From assembly GCF_025639885.1 (NCBI RefSeq), contig NZ_CP106738.1, positions 1,736,001-1,800,000 on the forward strand: a stretch of 64,000 bases of DNA, given 5' to 3'. Below, piece by piece: positions 8,913-17,145 of the stretch. A program made the position numbers and the translations under genes. This DNA comes from Roseovarius pelagicus (GTDB taxonomy: Bacteria > Pseudomonadota > Alphaproteobacteria > Rhodobacterales > Rhodobacteraceae). The notes below the pieces were generated by a model. That model ran no database searches and was not told the origin of the DNA. It saw only the letters and a list, made by a program, of their open reading frames with translations. Numbering within the stretch: the stretch's first letter is position 1; every line of letters starts with the position of its first letter.

Positions 8913-9758
8913 CTACTTGGCACGATTCACTGCCGCGCGCAGCCAGCCCGAGATGAATTCGGCCACCAGCACCATCGCAATGATGGACAGAATGATCGCA
9001 GCCACCCGCAGGTTTTCCAACTGCTGCACATTCCGCTTGAGGTACCAGCCCATACCGCCGCCGCCAAAGAAACCGACGACCGTGGCGGCACGAAAGGCCA
9101 CGTCCCATGTGTAGATCGCGATCCCGGTAAAGGCGACGCGCACCTGCGGAACCACCGCAAAGATGAACACCTGAAACGGGTTGGCCCCTGCGGCGCGCAT
9201 TGCTTCAACCGGACCCATCTCAATCGCTTCAATCTCATCCGAAAAGAGCTTGCCTGCGAAACCGATGCAGAACATCGTCAGGGCGCTGACCCCCGCCAGC
9301 ATCCCGAACCCAAGGACCGACACAAAAAGGATCGTCCAGATGGTTTCGTGGATGGCGCGGCAAGAGATGACCCCGAGACGACCAACCGGAAAGAGAATGC
9401 GACGGTTGGGTGATACATTCCAAGCCGAAAACCAAGCCAGAGGAATGGCCAGAAGAACCCCGGCAAATCCCCCCAGAAACGACATCTGCAAGGTATCCAG
9501 GATCGCCTCAAGGTATCCGCGATCCAGCACATATTCCAGATCGGGTGGATAGTAACGGTCGCTGACGACACCGGCGAAGCGCCCCAATGCGCCGATCAGC
9601 AGGCCGATATCCACATTCAGGAAGTGCAGGGAATAGCCCAGAAAGAGCAGAACAATCAACAATGTGCCGTGTTTTATCAACGATTCCGGATATTTGTAGC
9701 GTGACCACTTGGGCAGTTCAGAGGTGCGTGGCGCGGGAATTTGTTCGGTCATAGCCAT
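8913..9758 (-). CDS. phnE: Phosphonate ABC transporter permease PhnE (second copy)
   Basis: This 281-residue inner-membrane permease has about six hydrophobic segments. The cytoplasmic coupling loop of binding-protein-dependent permeases is seen as EAMRAAGANPFQVFIFAVVPQ. Segments such as AIHETIWTILFVSVLGFGML are characteristic of PhnE. It begins 4 bases after the other PhnE gene, and together they would form a heterodimeric channel energised by PhnC and fed by PhnD. Two dissimilar permease genes replace the single homodimeric permease of some phn operons. The C-terminus ends about 65 bases before phnA, in the same operon. Confidence 0.92.
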   Translation of the reverse strand: MAMTEQIPAPRTSELPKWSRYKYPESLIKHGTLLIVLLFLGYSLHFLNVDIGLLIGALGRFAGVVSDRYYPPDLEYVLDRGYLEAILDTLQMSFLGGFAGVLLAIPLAWFSAWNVSPNRRILFPVGRLGVISCRAIHETIWTILFVSVLGFGMLAGVSALTMFCIGFAGKLFSDEIEAIEMGPVEAMRAAGANPFQVFIFAVVPQVRVAFTGIAIYTWDVAFRAATVVGFFGGGGMGWYLKRNVQQLENLRVAAIILSIIAMVLVAEFISGWLRAAVNRAK

Positions 9759-9762
9759 CTCC

Positions 9763-10584
9763 TCAGATCACTGCTTTGCGCAAATAGTGCGAGATCACCT
9801 CGCCCAGAATGATCAGCATCAGGATGGCCAATATCACCATCGACACGCCGCCATAGTTGAAGCTGTTCATCTGACGGAAGAACAACAGCCCCAGCCCGCC
9901 GGCACCAACCAACCCCATGACCGCAGAGCGGCGGATGTTGATGTCCCATTCGAAAATGACGGTCGCCAGCACCACTGGATAAATTTGCGGCAGAATGCCG
10001 TAATACATCACCTGAAACTGGTTGCCGCCTACCGCGCGGATAGCCTCGACCGGCTTGGCGTCGATATTCTCGATCGCCTCGGCCGTGATTTTCGAGATGA
10101 ACCCGACGGACCGCATGGCGATGGCCAGAATACCCGGAAGCGCGCCCAGACCCACGGCACTGACAAAGATCAGCGCCCAGACGATCTCGTGAACCGAGCG
10201 GCTCAGCACCATCAGGAAACGACCGACGGGATAGAGGATCATTTTGCTCGGGGTCACGTTCGCCGCCCCAAGCCATGCCACCGGCAGGGAAAAGAAGCAG
10301 CCCAACACCGTACCGACACAGGCCATCATAAACGTTTCTAACGTGGGGATGAGCAGCTCGGAAAACAGGCCCAGATCAAGCGTAAAGTAGCGCCCCATTG
10401 AGGCCAGCACACCGCTACGCCCACCGATCCGCGACCAATCAGTATCTTCGACGATCGTTCCGTGGACGCACCACGCGATAAAGATCAGGATGACGCCCCA
10501 AATCAGGCCCATCTTCGTGAATCGCTTGCGCCGCAGCTCGCTCTGTAGGCTCAGCGCAGCAGGATTAACATCTGTGGCGGCCAT
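9763..10584 (-). CDS. phnE: Phosphonate ABC transporter permease PhnE (first copy)
   Basis: This 273-residue permease has about six membrane segments and the coupling-loop motif EAIRAVGGNQFQVMYYGILPQ. The segment SVHEIVWALIFVSAVGLGAL parallels the one in the second permease, so the two are diverged paralogues. It starts 3 bases after phnC, and its stop is 4 bases before the next permease, so translational coupling is likely. It forms the membrane channel of the PhnCDE importer, probably for 2-aminoethylphosphonate or a related two-carbon phosphonate. The substrate is inferred from the catabolic genes beside it. Confidence 0.92.
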   Translation of the reverse strand: MAATDVNPAALSLQSELRRKRFTKMGLIWGVILIFIAWCVHGTIVEDTDWSRIGGRSGVLASMGRYFTLDLGLFSELLIPTLETFMMACVGTVLGCFFSLPVAWLGAANVTPSKMILYPVGRFLMVLSRSVHEIVWALIFVSAVGLGALPGILAIAMRSVGFISKITAEAIENIDAKPVEAIRAVGGNQFQVMYYGILPQIYPVVLATVIFEWDINIRRSAVMGLVGAGGLGLLFFRQMNSFNYGGVSMVILAILMLIILGEVISHYLRKAVI

Positions 10585-10586
10585 GA

Positions 10587-11339
10587 TCAGAGGACCTCCA
10601 TCGCATAGATGTCGTCCAGATCGGCATCGCGCAGCGTTTCGGTCGCCCCGTCGAATTTCTTGTAGCCGTCTTGCAGGCCGATGATCCGGTTACAGAATTC
10701 CTTGGCCAATTGCACATCGTGGATGTTGCATAGGGCCGGTACTTTCAGTTCGAGCGCGATATCACGGATCAATGCCATGACTTCGCGCGAAATCTTGGGG
10801 TCGAGTGCCGATGTCGGCTCGTCCAGCAGCAGCAGCTTGGGCGCCTGCATCAGGGCGCGCGCGATACCGACACGCTGTCTCTGGCCGCCGCTCAACTCGT
10901 CGGCACGTTTGTTGATATGGTCGCTCAGCCCCACCCGATCAAGATAGTAAAGCGCCTGCTGCACGTCATCTTTTGAGAACGCGCGGAAGAAGGACCTTAG
11001 GTTGCCGGTGTAACCCAGCCGCCCGGACAGCACGTTATCCATTACAGACATACGGTTGATCAGGTTGAACTCCTGAAAGATCATTCCGACATTCCGGCGC
11101 AGATTGCGCAGCGCCCTTGGATTCAGACTACATACATCCTCGCCCAGCAAATGAATGCTGCCACCCGATGGCTCGACCAGCCGGTTCACACAGCGGATCA
11201 GCGTGGATTTACCCGCCCCGCTGGGGCCGATGATCGCAAGAAAGTCGTCGTCTTTGACTTCGAAGTCGATACCTTTAAGGATCTCCGGTCCTTTCGCGCT
11301 ATAGCGCACTTTCAGGTCTTTTACGGTCAATACGGCCAT
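10587..11339 (-). CDS. phnC: Phosphonate ABC transporter ATP-binding protein
   Basis: This 250-residue ABC ATPase has Walker A (GPSGAGKST), Q-loop (IFQEFNLI), signature (LSGGQRQRV), Walker B (LLLLDEPTSALD) and a switch His (CNIHDV). The stretch FRAFSKDDVQQALYYLDRVG between Q-loop and signature is typical of PhnC. The ATG at 11339 is preceded by GGGGAGGAG; six extra residues from an upstream start are unlikely. It hydrolyses ATP to drive phosphonate import with PhnD and the two PhnE proteins. The gene follows phnD by about 60 bases and is nearly contiguous with phnE. Confidence 0.95.
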   Translation of the reverse strand: MAVLTVKDLKVRYSAKGPEILKGIDFEVKDDDFLAIIGPSGAGKSTLIRCVNRLVEPSGGSIHLLGEDVCSLNPRALRNLRRNVGMIFQEFNLINRMSVMDNVLSGRLGYTGNLRSFFRAFSKDDVQQALYYLDRVGLSDHINKRADELSGGQRQRVGIARALMQAPKLLLLDEPTSALDPKISREVMALIRDIALELKVPALCNIHDVQLAKEFCNRIIGLQDGYKKFDGATETLRDADLDDIYAMEVL

Positions 11340-11400
11340 GGTTTCTCCTCCCCTCAAGTGGCCTGACCCGCATGGCTGCGGATCAGCGCCTGATCTTCAT

Positions 11401-12297
11401 TTACTTTTTGGCATCTTTCGCGGCCTTCAGATCGCGGATGATGTCGTAATCCGCGTCCGTCATCGCAACGAATTTGCTGGCGTTAACGTTTTTGAGGTAT
11501 TCTTTGCCCTCTTCGCTGTCGCTCAGCGTCAGGAACGCGGACGAGATTTGCTCGACCAGCTCATCGCACAGCTTGCCCGACACGACGAAGGGATCCTGTG
11601 GAATGACCGGAGAGGACCAGATCACTTGGTAGTCTTCCATTGTGGCCAAACCGCGGTCAATCACATTGTCCAGACGGTGGGTCGCAACAAACGCAACATC
11701 AACCTGACCTTCGATCACCGCAATGGCCGACAAGTCGTGGCCGCCGGTATAGACGACGCGGCTAAAGTGATCCTCCAGATCCTCACCGATCACTTTCGTG
11801 AACGAAACCCGCGGCAGCAGGTTGCCTGAGGTCGATGCCGGATCAGTCAGACCAACAACGGTGCCCTTCAGGTCCTCGACCTTGGAAATACCGGAATCGG
11901 CGCGCGATACCAAAACGGCCTTATAGCCGGGGCCTTCTTCCTGAAAGTGGCCCTTGTGTTTGGCGTAGGTGGCGAAAACTTGCAGTGTTGGGTCTTTTTC
12001 CTGTGCGATTACATAGGAATAGGGACCATGCATCCCGATATCGACAAACCCACCCAACATCGCTTCGACCACCGACGCGTAAGATGTGGGCAGGAAAAAC
12101 TCGACATTTTTTCCTGTGGCTTCTTTCAGCTGGTTCACCATCGGCTGATACAGTGACAGTTCCTGCGTCGTTTCTTCGGTCGGAATCATCGAAAACCGCA
12201 GAACATCGGGATTTTTGCACTCTTCCGCACTGGCGATTCCGGCTGCCGCGATGGCCATCGTGGATATCGCCGTCTTTATTACGTTGGTCAGTTTCAT
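11401..12297 (-). CDS. phnD: Phosphonate ABC transporter substrate-binding protein
   Basis: This 298-residue periplasmic binding protein has a signal peptide of about 24 residues, probably cleaved after ASA. The region LTDPASTSGNLLPRV contains the STSG element that in PhnD-like proteins contacts the phosphonate group, and HGPYSYVIAQEKD is another family landmark. It would capture a phosphonate in the periplasm and deliver it to PhnE. The gene lies between the iron alcohol dehydrogenase and phnC. Exact ligand, for example 2-aminoethylphosphonate or 2-hydroxyethylphosphonate, cannot be told from sequence. Confidence 0.93.
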   Translation of the reverse strand: MKLTNVIKTAISTMAIAAAGIASAEECKNPDVLRFSMIPTEETTQELSLYQPMVNQLKEATGKNVEFFLPTSYASVVEAMLGGFVDIGMHGPYSYVIAQEKDPTLQVFATYAKHKGHFQEEGPGYKAVLVSRADSGISKVEDLKGTVVGLTDPASTSGNLLPRVSFTKVIGEDLEDHFSRVVYTGGHDLSAIAVIEGQVDVAFVATHRLDNVIDRGLATMEDYQVIWSSPVIPQDPFVVSGKLCDELVEQISSAFLTLSDSEEGKEYLKNVNASKFVAMTDADYDIIRDLKAAKDAKK

Positions 12298-12349
12298 GTT
12301 TTTCTCCTTGGGTTGGATGGGAAGTGCCGGGTTGTTCCCGGCTTATGTT

Positions 12350-13477
12350 TCACGCGGCTGACAATCTGATGACATTCTGTTGTTGTGCCGCCGCGATGAA
12401 GTTGTCCTTGGTTCCGACAAAGTTCTTGCCGCGTTCGCCGGCAAATGCTTCGTCGATAATGTCGGCGCATTTGTCCGCCGGGATGCCGTGATCGGCAAAT
12501 CGCGCGCCGATACCCAGATCGCTCAGAAACTGGGTCAGGCGATCTGCTCCCGCATTCAGGTCCGTGCCGAAAATCTCGTTCAGTGCGGCCTCGCGAAACC
12601 CGCCGATACCGATGACGGACCGCAGAACCGTGGGCAAGGTAAAGGAACAGGCAATACCGTGCTGCACCCCCCATCCCAGTGTGATCGGATAGGACAGATT
12701 ATGAGCAATCGCAGTCTTGGTATTGGAAAAGGCCAATCCGGCACATAGCGATGCCTCGGCCATATCAGTGCGCAGATCCAGATTGCCGGGGTCTCGCACC
12801 AGTTGCGGCAAGGCGTCCATGATCAGCCTTGATGCCGCGACGGCGTGGCGCGCCGACACGGGGTTCGCGTTAACGTTCCATATGCTCTCCAGCGAGTGCG
12901 ATAATGCGTCCAGCCCCGTGGCCAGCGTCAGACCCAGAGGCTTGCCTAGCATCAGTTCGGGATCGACTAGCGCGGTTTCGGGATAGAGTTCAGGATGCGC
13001 GAGCGAATATTTCTTGCCCTTGTCTTCGTTCCAGACCGTGGCCCAACATGTCACTTCGCTACCGGTTCCGGCCGTCGTTGGCACTGCAATGATAGGCAGG
13101 AATGACAATGCATCCTCCCCTGCCTTAGTCTCTAAAAAGCGGGCGACATTACCAAAATTTCCTCCCGCGGCGGCAAAGACCTTGGTCGAATCGATAACCG
13201 AACCGCCACCAACCGCAACGATCACATCGATCGGCTCGGCCAGATCAGCAAATCTGCCGCTTTGCTCTTCGAGCAGCGTGTAATCGGGGTTTGGCGCGAC
13301 ATCGTCGATCGTCAGGACAGGTTTACCTGCCACAGATTCGATGCGTTGCGCGAGTTCGGCAAATGGCGGCTCGGGGTAGGTTACCAGCGCATAGCGCCGT
13401 CCCCCGATCAGGTCAGCCAGCTTGCTGTACGCGCCGGTACCAAAGATGACATTTACCGGATTACTGTATGTCCACAT
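12350..13477 (-). CDS. Iron-containing alcohol dehydrogenase, putative phosphonoacetaldehyde reductase
   Basis: This 375-residue group III (iron-activated) alcohol dehydrogenase has the NAD-binding element VAVGGGSVIDSTK. Its metal-binding region includes ATGLDALSHSLES and GWGVQHGIACSF, whose histidines plus an upstream Asp bind iron. The ATG at 13477 has AAGAGGA upstream. Relatives next to phosphonate genes interconvert phosphonoacetaldehyde and 2-hydroxyethylphosphonate (the PhpC-type reaction). It heads the phosphonate operon, divergent from the LysR gene. In a catabolic operon without an aminotransferase, it may run as an oxidase of 2-hydroxyethylphosphonate, feeding PhnY and PhnA. That direction is inference; other alcohol substrates are possible. 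Confidence 0.8.
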   Translation of the reverse strand: MWTYSNPVNVIFGTGAYSKLADLIGGRRYALVTYPEPPFAELAQRIESVAGKPVLTIDDVAPNPDYTLLEEQSGRFADLAEPIDVIVAVGGGSVIDSTKVFAAAGGNFGNVARFLETKAGEDALSFLPIIAVPTTAGTGSEVTCWATVWNEDKGKKYSLAHPELYPETALVDPELMLGKPLGLTLATGLDALSHSLESIWNVNANPVSARHAVAASRLIMDALPQLVRDPGNLDLRTDMAEASLCAGLAFSNTKTAIAHNLSYPITLGWGVQHGIACSFTLPTVLRSVIGIGGFREAALNEIFGTDLNAGADRLTQFLSDLGIGARFADHGIPADKCADIIDEAFAGERGKNFVGTKDNFIAAAQQQNVIRLSAA

Positions 13478-13541
13478 ATGATTCCTCTTGCGCAACTTGC
13501 ACCCGGTTTTGCGGGGTTGAATGACAGTTTGTCGCTACGAA

Positions 13542-13569
13542 ATGCATTTAACAAATTGATTGTTTGCAT
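13542..13569. promoter_or_regulatory. Dyad in the divergent phn/LysR promoter region
   Basis: Between the divergent alcohol dehydrogenase and LysR genes is AACAA-ATTGA-TTGTT (13550–13564), a perfect dyad. It is flanked by a second pair of arms, ATGCA (13542–13546) and TGCAT (13565–13569), the left one offset by three bases. The T-rich, interrupted palindrome suits a LysR-type binding site. It lies 20–48 bases upstream of the LysR start, as expected for autoregulation, and about 65–90 bases from the alcohol dehydrogenase start. Confidence 0.5.
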
Positions 13570-13589
13570 AGCATCCATATACTGAGGCT

Positions 13590-14453
13590 ATGCTACGATC
13601 AGAACTTCGCTCTTTTCACGCGGTTGCAAAACACAATGGCTTCTCTCGGGCAGGCAAAGTGCTCAACATCAGCCAGCCGACACTCTCCACTCAGGTCAAA
13701 GCGCTGGAACAGCGCTATGGCGTAGAACTGTTCAACCGGATCGGGCGCGACATCCGCCTGACGGTTCCAGGCCATGAACTCTTTGAAATTACATCCAGAT
13801 TGACGCAGGCCGAACGGGATGCCGAAAATCTGCTTGATACGTTCATGGGATTTCATTCAGGCACGCTGAATCTGGCCGCAGTCGGACCGTTTCACGCCAC
13901 TGACATGATCGTGGCGTTCAAGCAAAAATACCCCCTGATCGACGTCGAGGTGCGTTTCGGCAACTCGTCTCGCTGCTTTGAGCGGATCCTGTCATTTGAT
14001 GCGGATGTCGGTATCATCGCCGAGGTTCCACAGGATGACCGGGTGACAACCCTGCCCTACAGCGTGCATGACGTCGTCACTTTTGTGCATTCCCAGCATC
14101 CCTTCTTTCAACGCGACAGCATTTCCATATCAGAGCTTGAAGGCGAGAGAATTGTGCGCCGCGAAACGGGATCAACAACGCGCATCGCTATCGAAAACGA
14201 GCTGCAAAATCGCGGAATCAGCGTCAAAACCGTGCTGGAGATGGATAGCCGCGAAGCGATCTGGAAAGCCGTCGAACAGGGCTTGGGCATCGGATTTGTC
14301 GCCGATTTCGAATTTGTGGCCCACCCCAACCTGCGCGCCATTCCGATTGCAGACGCCAAGGTCAAAACTAACTATTATCTGGCCTACCTGACGGAGCGAG
14401 CGCAATCACAGAATCATCGAATCCTTTTGCAAGGTCGCGCTCAGCCACATTGA
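13590..14453 (+). CDS. LysR-family regulator of phosphonate catabolism
   Basis: This 287-residue LysR-type regulator has an N-terminal winged helix-turn-helix (about residues 3–60, with ISQPTLSTQVKALEQRYG) and a C-terminal periplasmic-binding-like effector domain. It resembles the LysR proteins repeatedly found beside aminoethylphosphonate catabolism genes. It is transcribed divergently from the phosphonate operon, with a dyad between them. Such regulators respond to a pathway intermediate rather than to phosphate starvation, and I find no complete Pho box upstream. It probably activates the operon in the presence of the phosphonate or its aldehyde. Confidence 0.88.
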   Translation: MLRSELRSFHAVAKHNGFSRAGKVLNISQPTLSTQVKALEQRYGVELFNRIGRDIRLTVPGHELFEITSRLTQAERDAENLLDTFMGFHSGTLNLAAVGPFHATDMIVAFKQKYPLIDVEVRFGNSSRCFERILSFDADVGIIAEVPQDDRVTTLPYSVHDVVTFVHSQHPFFQRDSISISELEGERIVRRETGSTTRIAIENELQNRGISVKTVLEMDSREAIWKAVEQGLGIGFVADFEFVAHPNLRAIPIADAKVKTNYYLAYLTERAQSQNHRILLQGRAQPH

Positions 14454-14695
14454 CGACGTCAGGCAACATCAAAAGTAAGGTTAAGACAATCATTTCGGCC
14501 AAGCTATGCGCCCGCCATCGGAATTTTACCCTGCGTTCAGGGCGACGTTACGGCACCCACGCATGGCATGTCACCGGATGTTGCAAGGCGACTTCAATTT
14601 ATATAGAACACCATGCTTATGACTGCCGCAAACCACTCACTCGGCGGTCCCCCATTTAGGCGCGCGGCGCTCTCAGTTCGAGGGAAGAACACAAC

Positions 14696-15163
14696 ATGAC
14701 ATTGCGTGACCGGGTCAATACGGCCATGAAGCAGGCTATGCGAGACAAGGATGCTGGTCGTCTGGCAACCTTGCGGTTGATCAACGCCGCCATCAAGGAT
14801 CAGGATATCGCCGCGCGCGGCAGCGGCAGTGATGATGGCGTCGGCGACGCAGAAGTGCTCGCCATCCTTGGAAAGATGACCAAGCAACGTCAGGAATCGG
14901 TTCGCGCCTATGAAGAAGGCGGCCGGATCGATCTGGCCGAACGCGAGCGCGCTGAGGTGGCAGTGATCGACGAATTTCTGCCCCGCCAGTTGAACGAAGA
15001 CGAAGTTTCAGACGCGGTCGACAAGGCAATCTCTGAGACCGGTGCAACGTCGATCCGCGACATGGGCAAGGTGATGGGTCTGCTAAAGCAGAACTATACC
15101 GGCCAGATCGATTTTGGCGCGGTCGGCCCTCGGGTTAAGGACCGTCTCTGCCAAGGTGCCTGA
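14696..15163 (+). CDS. GatB/YqeY domain-containing protein
   Basis: This 155-residue protein is a YqeY-like stand-alone version of the C-terminal tRNA-interacting domain of GatB. Typical features are LRLINAAIKDQDIAARG near the N-terminus, ILGKMTKQRQESVRAYEEGGR, and EFLPRQLNEDE. The GatB tail domain binds tRNA in the amidotransferase; the role of stand-alone YqeY proteins is not settled. The gene is preceded by about 240 bases with no gene, where an AT-rich stretch around 14595–14612 may hold its promoter. It is convergent with the DUF2244 gene. Confidence 0.92.
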   Translation: MTLRDRVNTAMKQAMRDKDAGRLATLRLINAAIKDQDIAARGSGSDDGVGDAEVLAILGKMTKQRQESVRAYEEGGRIDLAERERAEVAVIDEFLPRQLNEDEVSDAVDKAISETGATSIRDMGKVMGLLKQNYTGQIDFGAVGPRVKDRLCQGA

Positions 15164-15234
15164 CTGGTGCCTGCTCAACTTTAGTATTTCAAGAACGTCG
15201 AAAGACGAAGATAGCAGGCCCGGCGGCCTCTATC

Positions 15235-15735
15235 TCAGCGCGCTACGCGTGCCAGTTGGAGCGCGTTCTTGATTTCTGGGTATAGCGCCCTGCGCTCATC
15301 TTCGGACAGGAATGCGCCAATTTCCACTTCGCGCCCGCGCCCTTTGAGCGTCAGGTAATGTGCGACCGGCCCCCCGGTAGGGTACATGTTTACCTGCGCC
15401 CAATAGCTGTTGCAGTCCCATTCCTGCACATCGCCGTGCGGGTTGGTGCGAGTCAGGCGCACTGCATCCGCATCCATGAACAGCACCTCGTGCGTGTTGC
15501 CGCTGGCATAGGAGCGTTGCAGCGCCCACCATAGGCCAGCAACGGCCAAGGCCACAAACGGCAGCAAACCCCACAGCAATACTGTGCCCAAGAGCGCAAA
15601 CAGTGGCAATGAGATCATCACACAGGTCACCACCATAAACCCGGCGAAACCGCGCCGGGGCAATGATCGGTGCGGCCACAAATCCAGCCGTGTCAGCGGT
15701 GATCCGATTGCCTGAGGGGACCATTCATAGGGCAT
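15235..15735 (-). CDS. DUF2244 domain-containing membrane protein
   Basis: This 166-residue protein has the DUF2244 layout. A short N-terminal region (LTRLDLWPHRSLPRRGF) is followed by two closely spaced hydrophobic helices (about residues 31–70) and a cytoplasmic domain with EVEIGAFLSEDERRALYPEI at the end. The family is common in alphaproteobacteria; its biochemical role is unknown. It is an integral inner-membrane protein with most of its mass at the C-terminus. Here it stands alone, convergent with the yqeY-like gene and tail to head with the purine nucleoside phosphorylase gene. Confidence 0.87.
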   Translation of the reverse strand: MPYEWSPQAIGSPLTRLDLWPHRSLPRRGFAGFMVVTCVMISLPLFALLGTVLLWGLLPFVALAVAGLWWALQRSYASGNTHEVLFMDADAVRLTRTNPHGDVQEWDCNSYWAQVNMYPTGGPVAHYLTLKGRGREVEIGAFLSEDERRALYPEIKNALQLARVAR

Positions 15736-15790
15736 GTCCGCAACCTATGCCGCCTGTCCCGTTTGGCAAGTGTCCAATTGCGCAGCGCCG

Positions 15791-16510
15791 CTATGTCACT
15801 GCCTCGGCACCGAATGCCGCGCCCAGCGCAATCTCCACCATCTCGCCAAAGCTGCTCTCACGCACTCCCGAATCCAGCGCAGCGCCCGTGATCAGATGAT
15901 CCGATACCGTCAGCACCGCCAACGCCCGCACACCATACCGGGCTGCTACAGTGTAGAGTTCGGCCGTCTCCATTTCGACTGCCAGTGCACCGTGGCGGGT
16001 CAGTGCCTCGGTCAGATCCGCGCGCTCGTCATAAAACGTATCCGACGAATAGATGCCTCCCACATGCGGGGTGCTTCCCTTCGCTTCGGCCGCGTGGACG
16101 GCTGCCCGTAGCAGCCCCCAATCGGCGCAGGGCGCAAAGTTCAACTCGCGCAGCATGTTAGACGAAGGCGTGCTGATGCTGCTGGCCGTCATCGCCAAGA
16201 TCACATCGCGCAGCTTCACATCGTGTTGCATCGCTCCACATGACCCAATGCGGATCAGGGTGGTGGCGCCGAAATCGCGGATCAGCTCATTGGCATAAAT
16301 ACTCAGTGATGCCATGCCCATTCCGCTGCCATGAATCGTGACCGGGTGCCCCTGCCACGTCCCGGTGTAGCCGGACATGCCTCGTACTGCATTCACCTGC
16401 CGCGCATTGTCCAGAAACCTCTGTGCGGCCCATTCGGCGCGCTTGGGGTCGCCCGGCATCAGCACCGTCGGGGCGATATCGCCCGGCTCCGCACCGATAT
16501 GAATAGTCAT
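15791..16510 (-). CDS. deoD: Purine-nucleoside phosphorylase
   Basis: This 239-residue enzyme of the hexameric PNP/DeoD type splits purine (deoxy)ribonucleosides with phosphate into base and (deoxy)ribose-1-phosphate. Landmarks are [12 protein letters not shown] near the N-terminus, [28 protein letters not shown], and [16 protein letters not shown], which contacts the ribose. SDHLITG contains the catalytic Asp position. The ATG at 16510 is preceded by a GGAG and gives the standard family length. The gene is separate from its neighbours and serves nucleoside salvage. Confidence 0.95.
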   Translation of the reverse strand: MTIHIGAEPGDIAPTVLMPGDPKRAEWAAQRFLDNARQVNAVRGMSGYTGTWQGHPVTIHGSGMGMASLSIYANELIRDFGATTLIRIGSCGAMQHDVKLRDVILAMTASSISTPSSNMLRELNFAPCADWGLLRAAVHAAEAKGSTPHVGGIYSSDTFYDERADLTEALTRHGALAVEMETAELYTVAARYGVRALAVLTVSDHLITGAALDSGVRESSFGEMVEIALGAAFGAEAVT

Positions 16511-16618
16511 GCACGCGTCTCCTTGATGTGTCGTGCGCAGCTTAGCGCGCTTGCGCGTTGGTGAAAACCAACGCAGGATCACCCGAATGTCCAGCAGCGA
16601 CAGCAGCCAAAGGTGCCA

Positions 16619-17140
16619 ATGAAATTCTTGCTCGTCACCAGCGTAATGGCATCGACCAGTTCGGTTGCTGCGCAGGACAATACTGAAATCGCCTTTGCAA
16701 AGTCGGTTCTGGCAAGTGTTCAGGCGAAATCAATTGCGGAGAACCGGGAGTATTGCGGTTATCTGGGACGCGATGCCGCCGGGCGTCTGGCCAGTGGCCC
16801 GTCCATCCGTGGCAAGCGCGACGAATGTACGCCAGTGTGGCCTGACGCACTGGAGGTGCTCGCATCGTGGCACACACATGCGGGGTATGACGCCGGCGCA
16901 TGGTCAGAAGTGCCCACCGTCATCGACATCGAAGCCGACGAAGAAGAGGGTATCGACGGCTACGTTGCTACGCCGGGTGGGCGGCTTTGGTATGTGGACA
17001 CCACTGATATGGTCGTCAGCCAGCTCTGCGCCGTGCGCTGCATGCAGGTCGACCCGCGCTTCGTGATCGGGTCCGAAGGGGAAATCGAGACATCCTACAC
17101 TTACCGACAATTGCTTGCGCGTGAGGCAGAAGGCGACTGA
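16619..17140 (+). CDS. Exported DUF4329 domain protein
   Basis: This 173-residue protein has a short signal peptide ending near SVAAQ. The DUF4329 pattern is visible: [10 protein letters not shown], then [20 protein letters not shown] with conserved histidines, then [10 protein letters not shown]. The ATG at 16619 directly follows an AAGG and starts with a Lys and a hydrophobic stretch; the GTG at 16613 adds only two residues. Four cysteines in the mature part (residues about 45–145) could form disulfides in the periplasm. Function is unknown; the domain often occurs in toxin-like or RHS-associated proteins, but nothing here indicates that context. Confidence 0.78.
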   Translation: MKFLLVTSVMASTSSVAAQDNTEIAFAKSVLASVQAKSIAENREYCGYLGRDAAGRLASGPSIRGKRDECTPVWPDALEVLASWHTHAGYDAGAWSEVPTVIDIEADEEEGIDGYVATPGGRLWYVDTTDMVVSQLCAVRCMQVDPRFVIGSEGEIETSYTYRQLLAREAEGD

Positions 17141-17145
17141 CGCAG

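Noticed and set aside
13516..13535. A CTGTCAT half-site (minus strand) near the phosphonate operon start, suggestive of a Pho box
   Set aside because: A Pho box needs a second CTGTCAT-like repeat 11 bases away, and none is present on either side.
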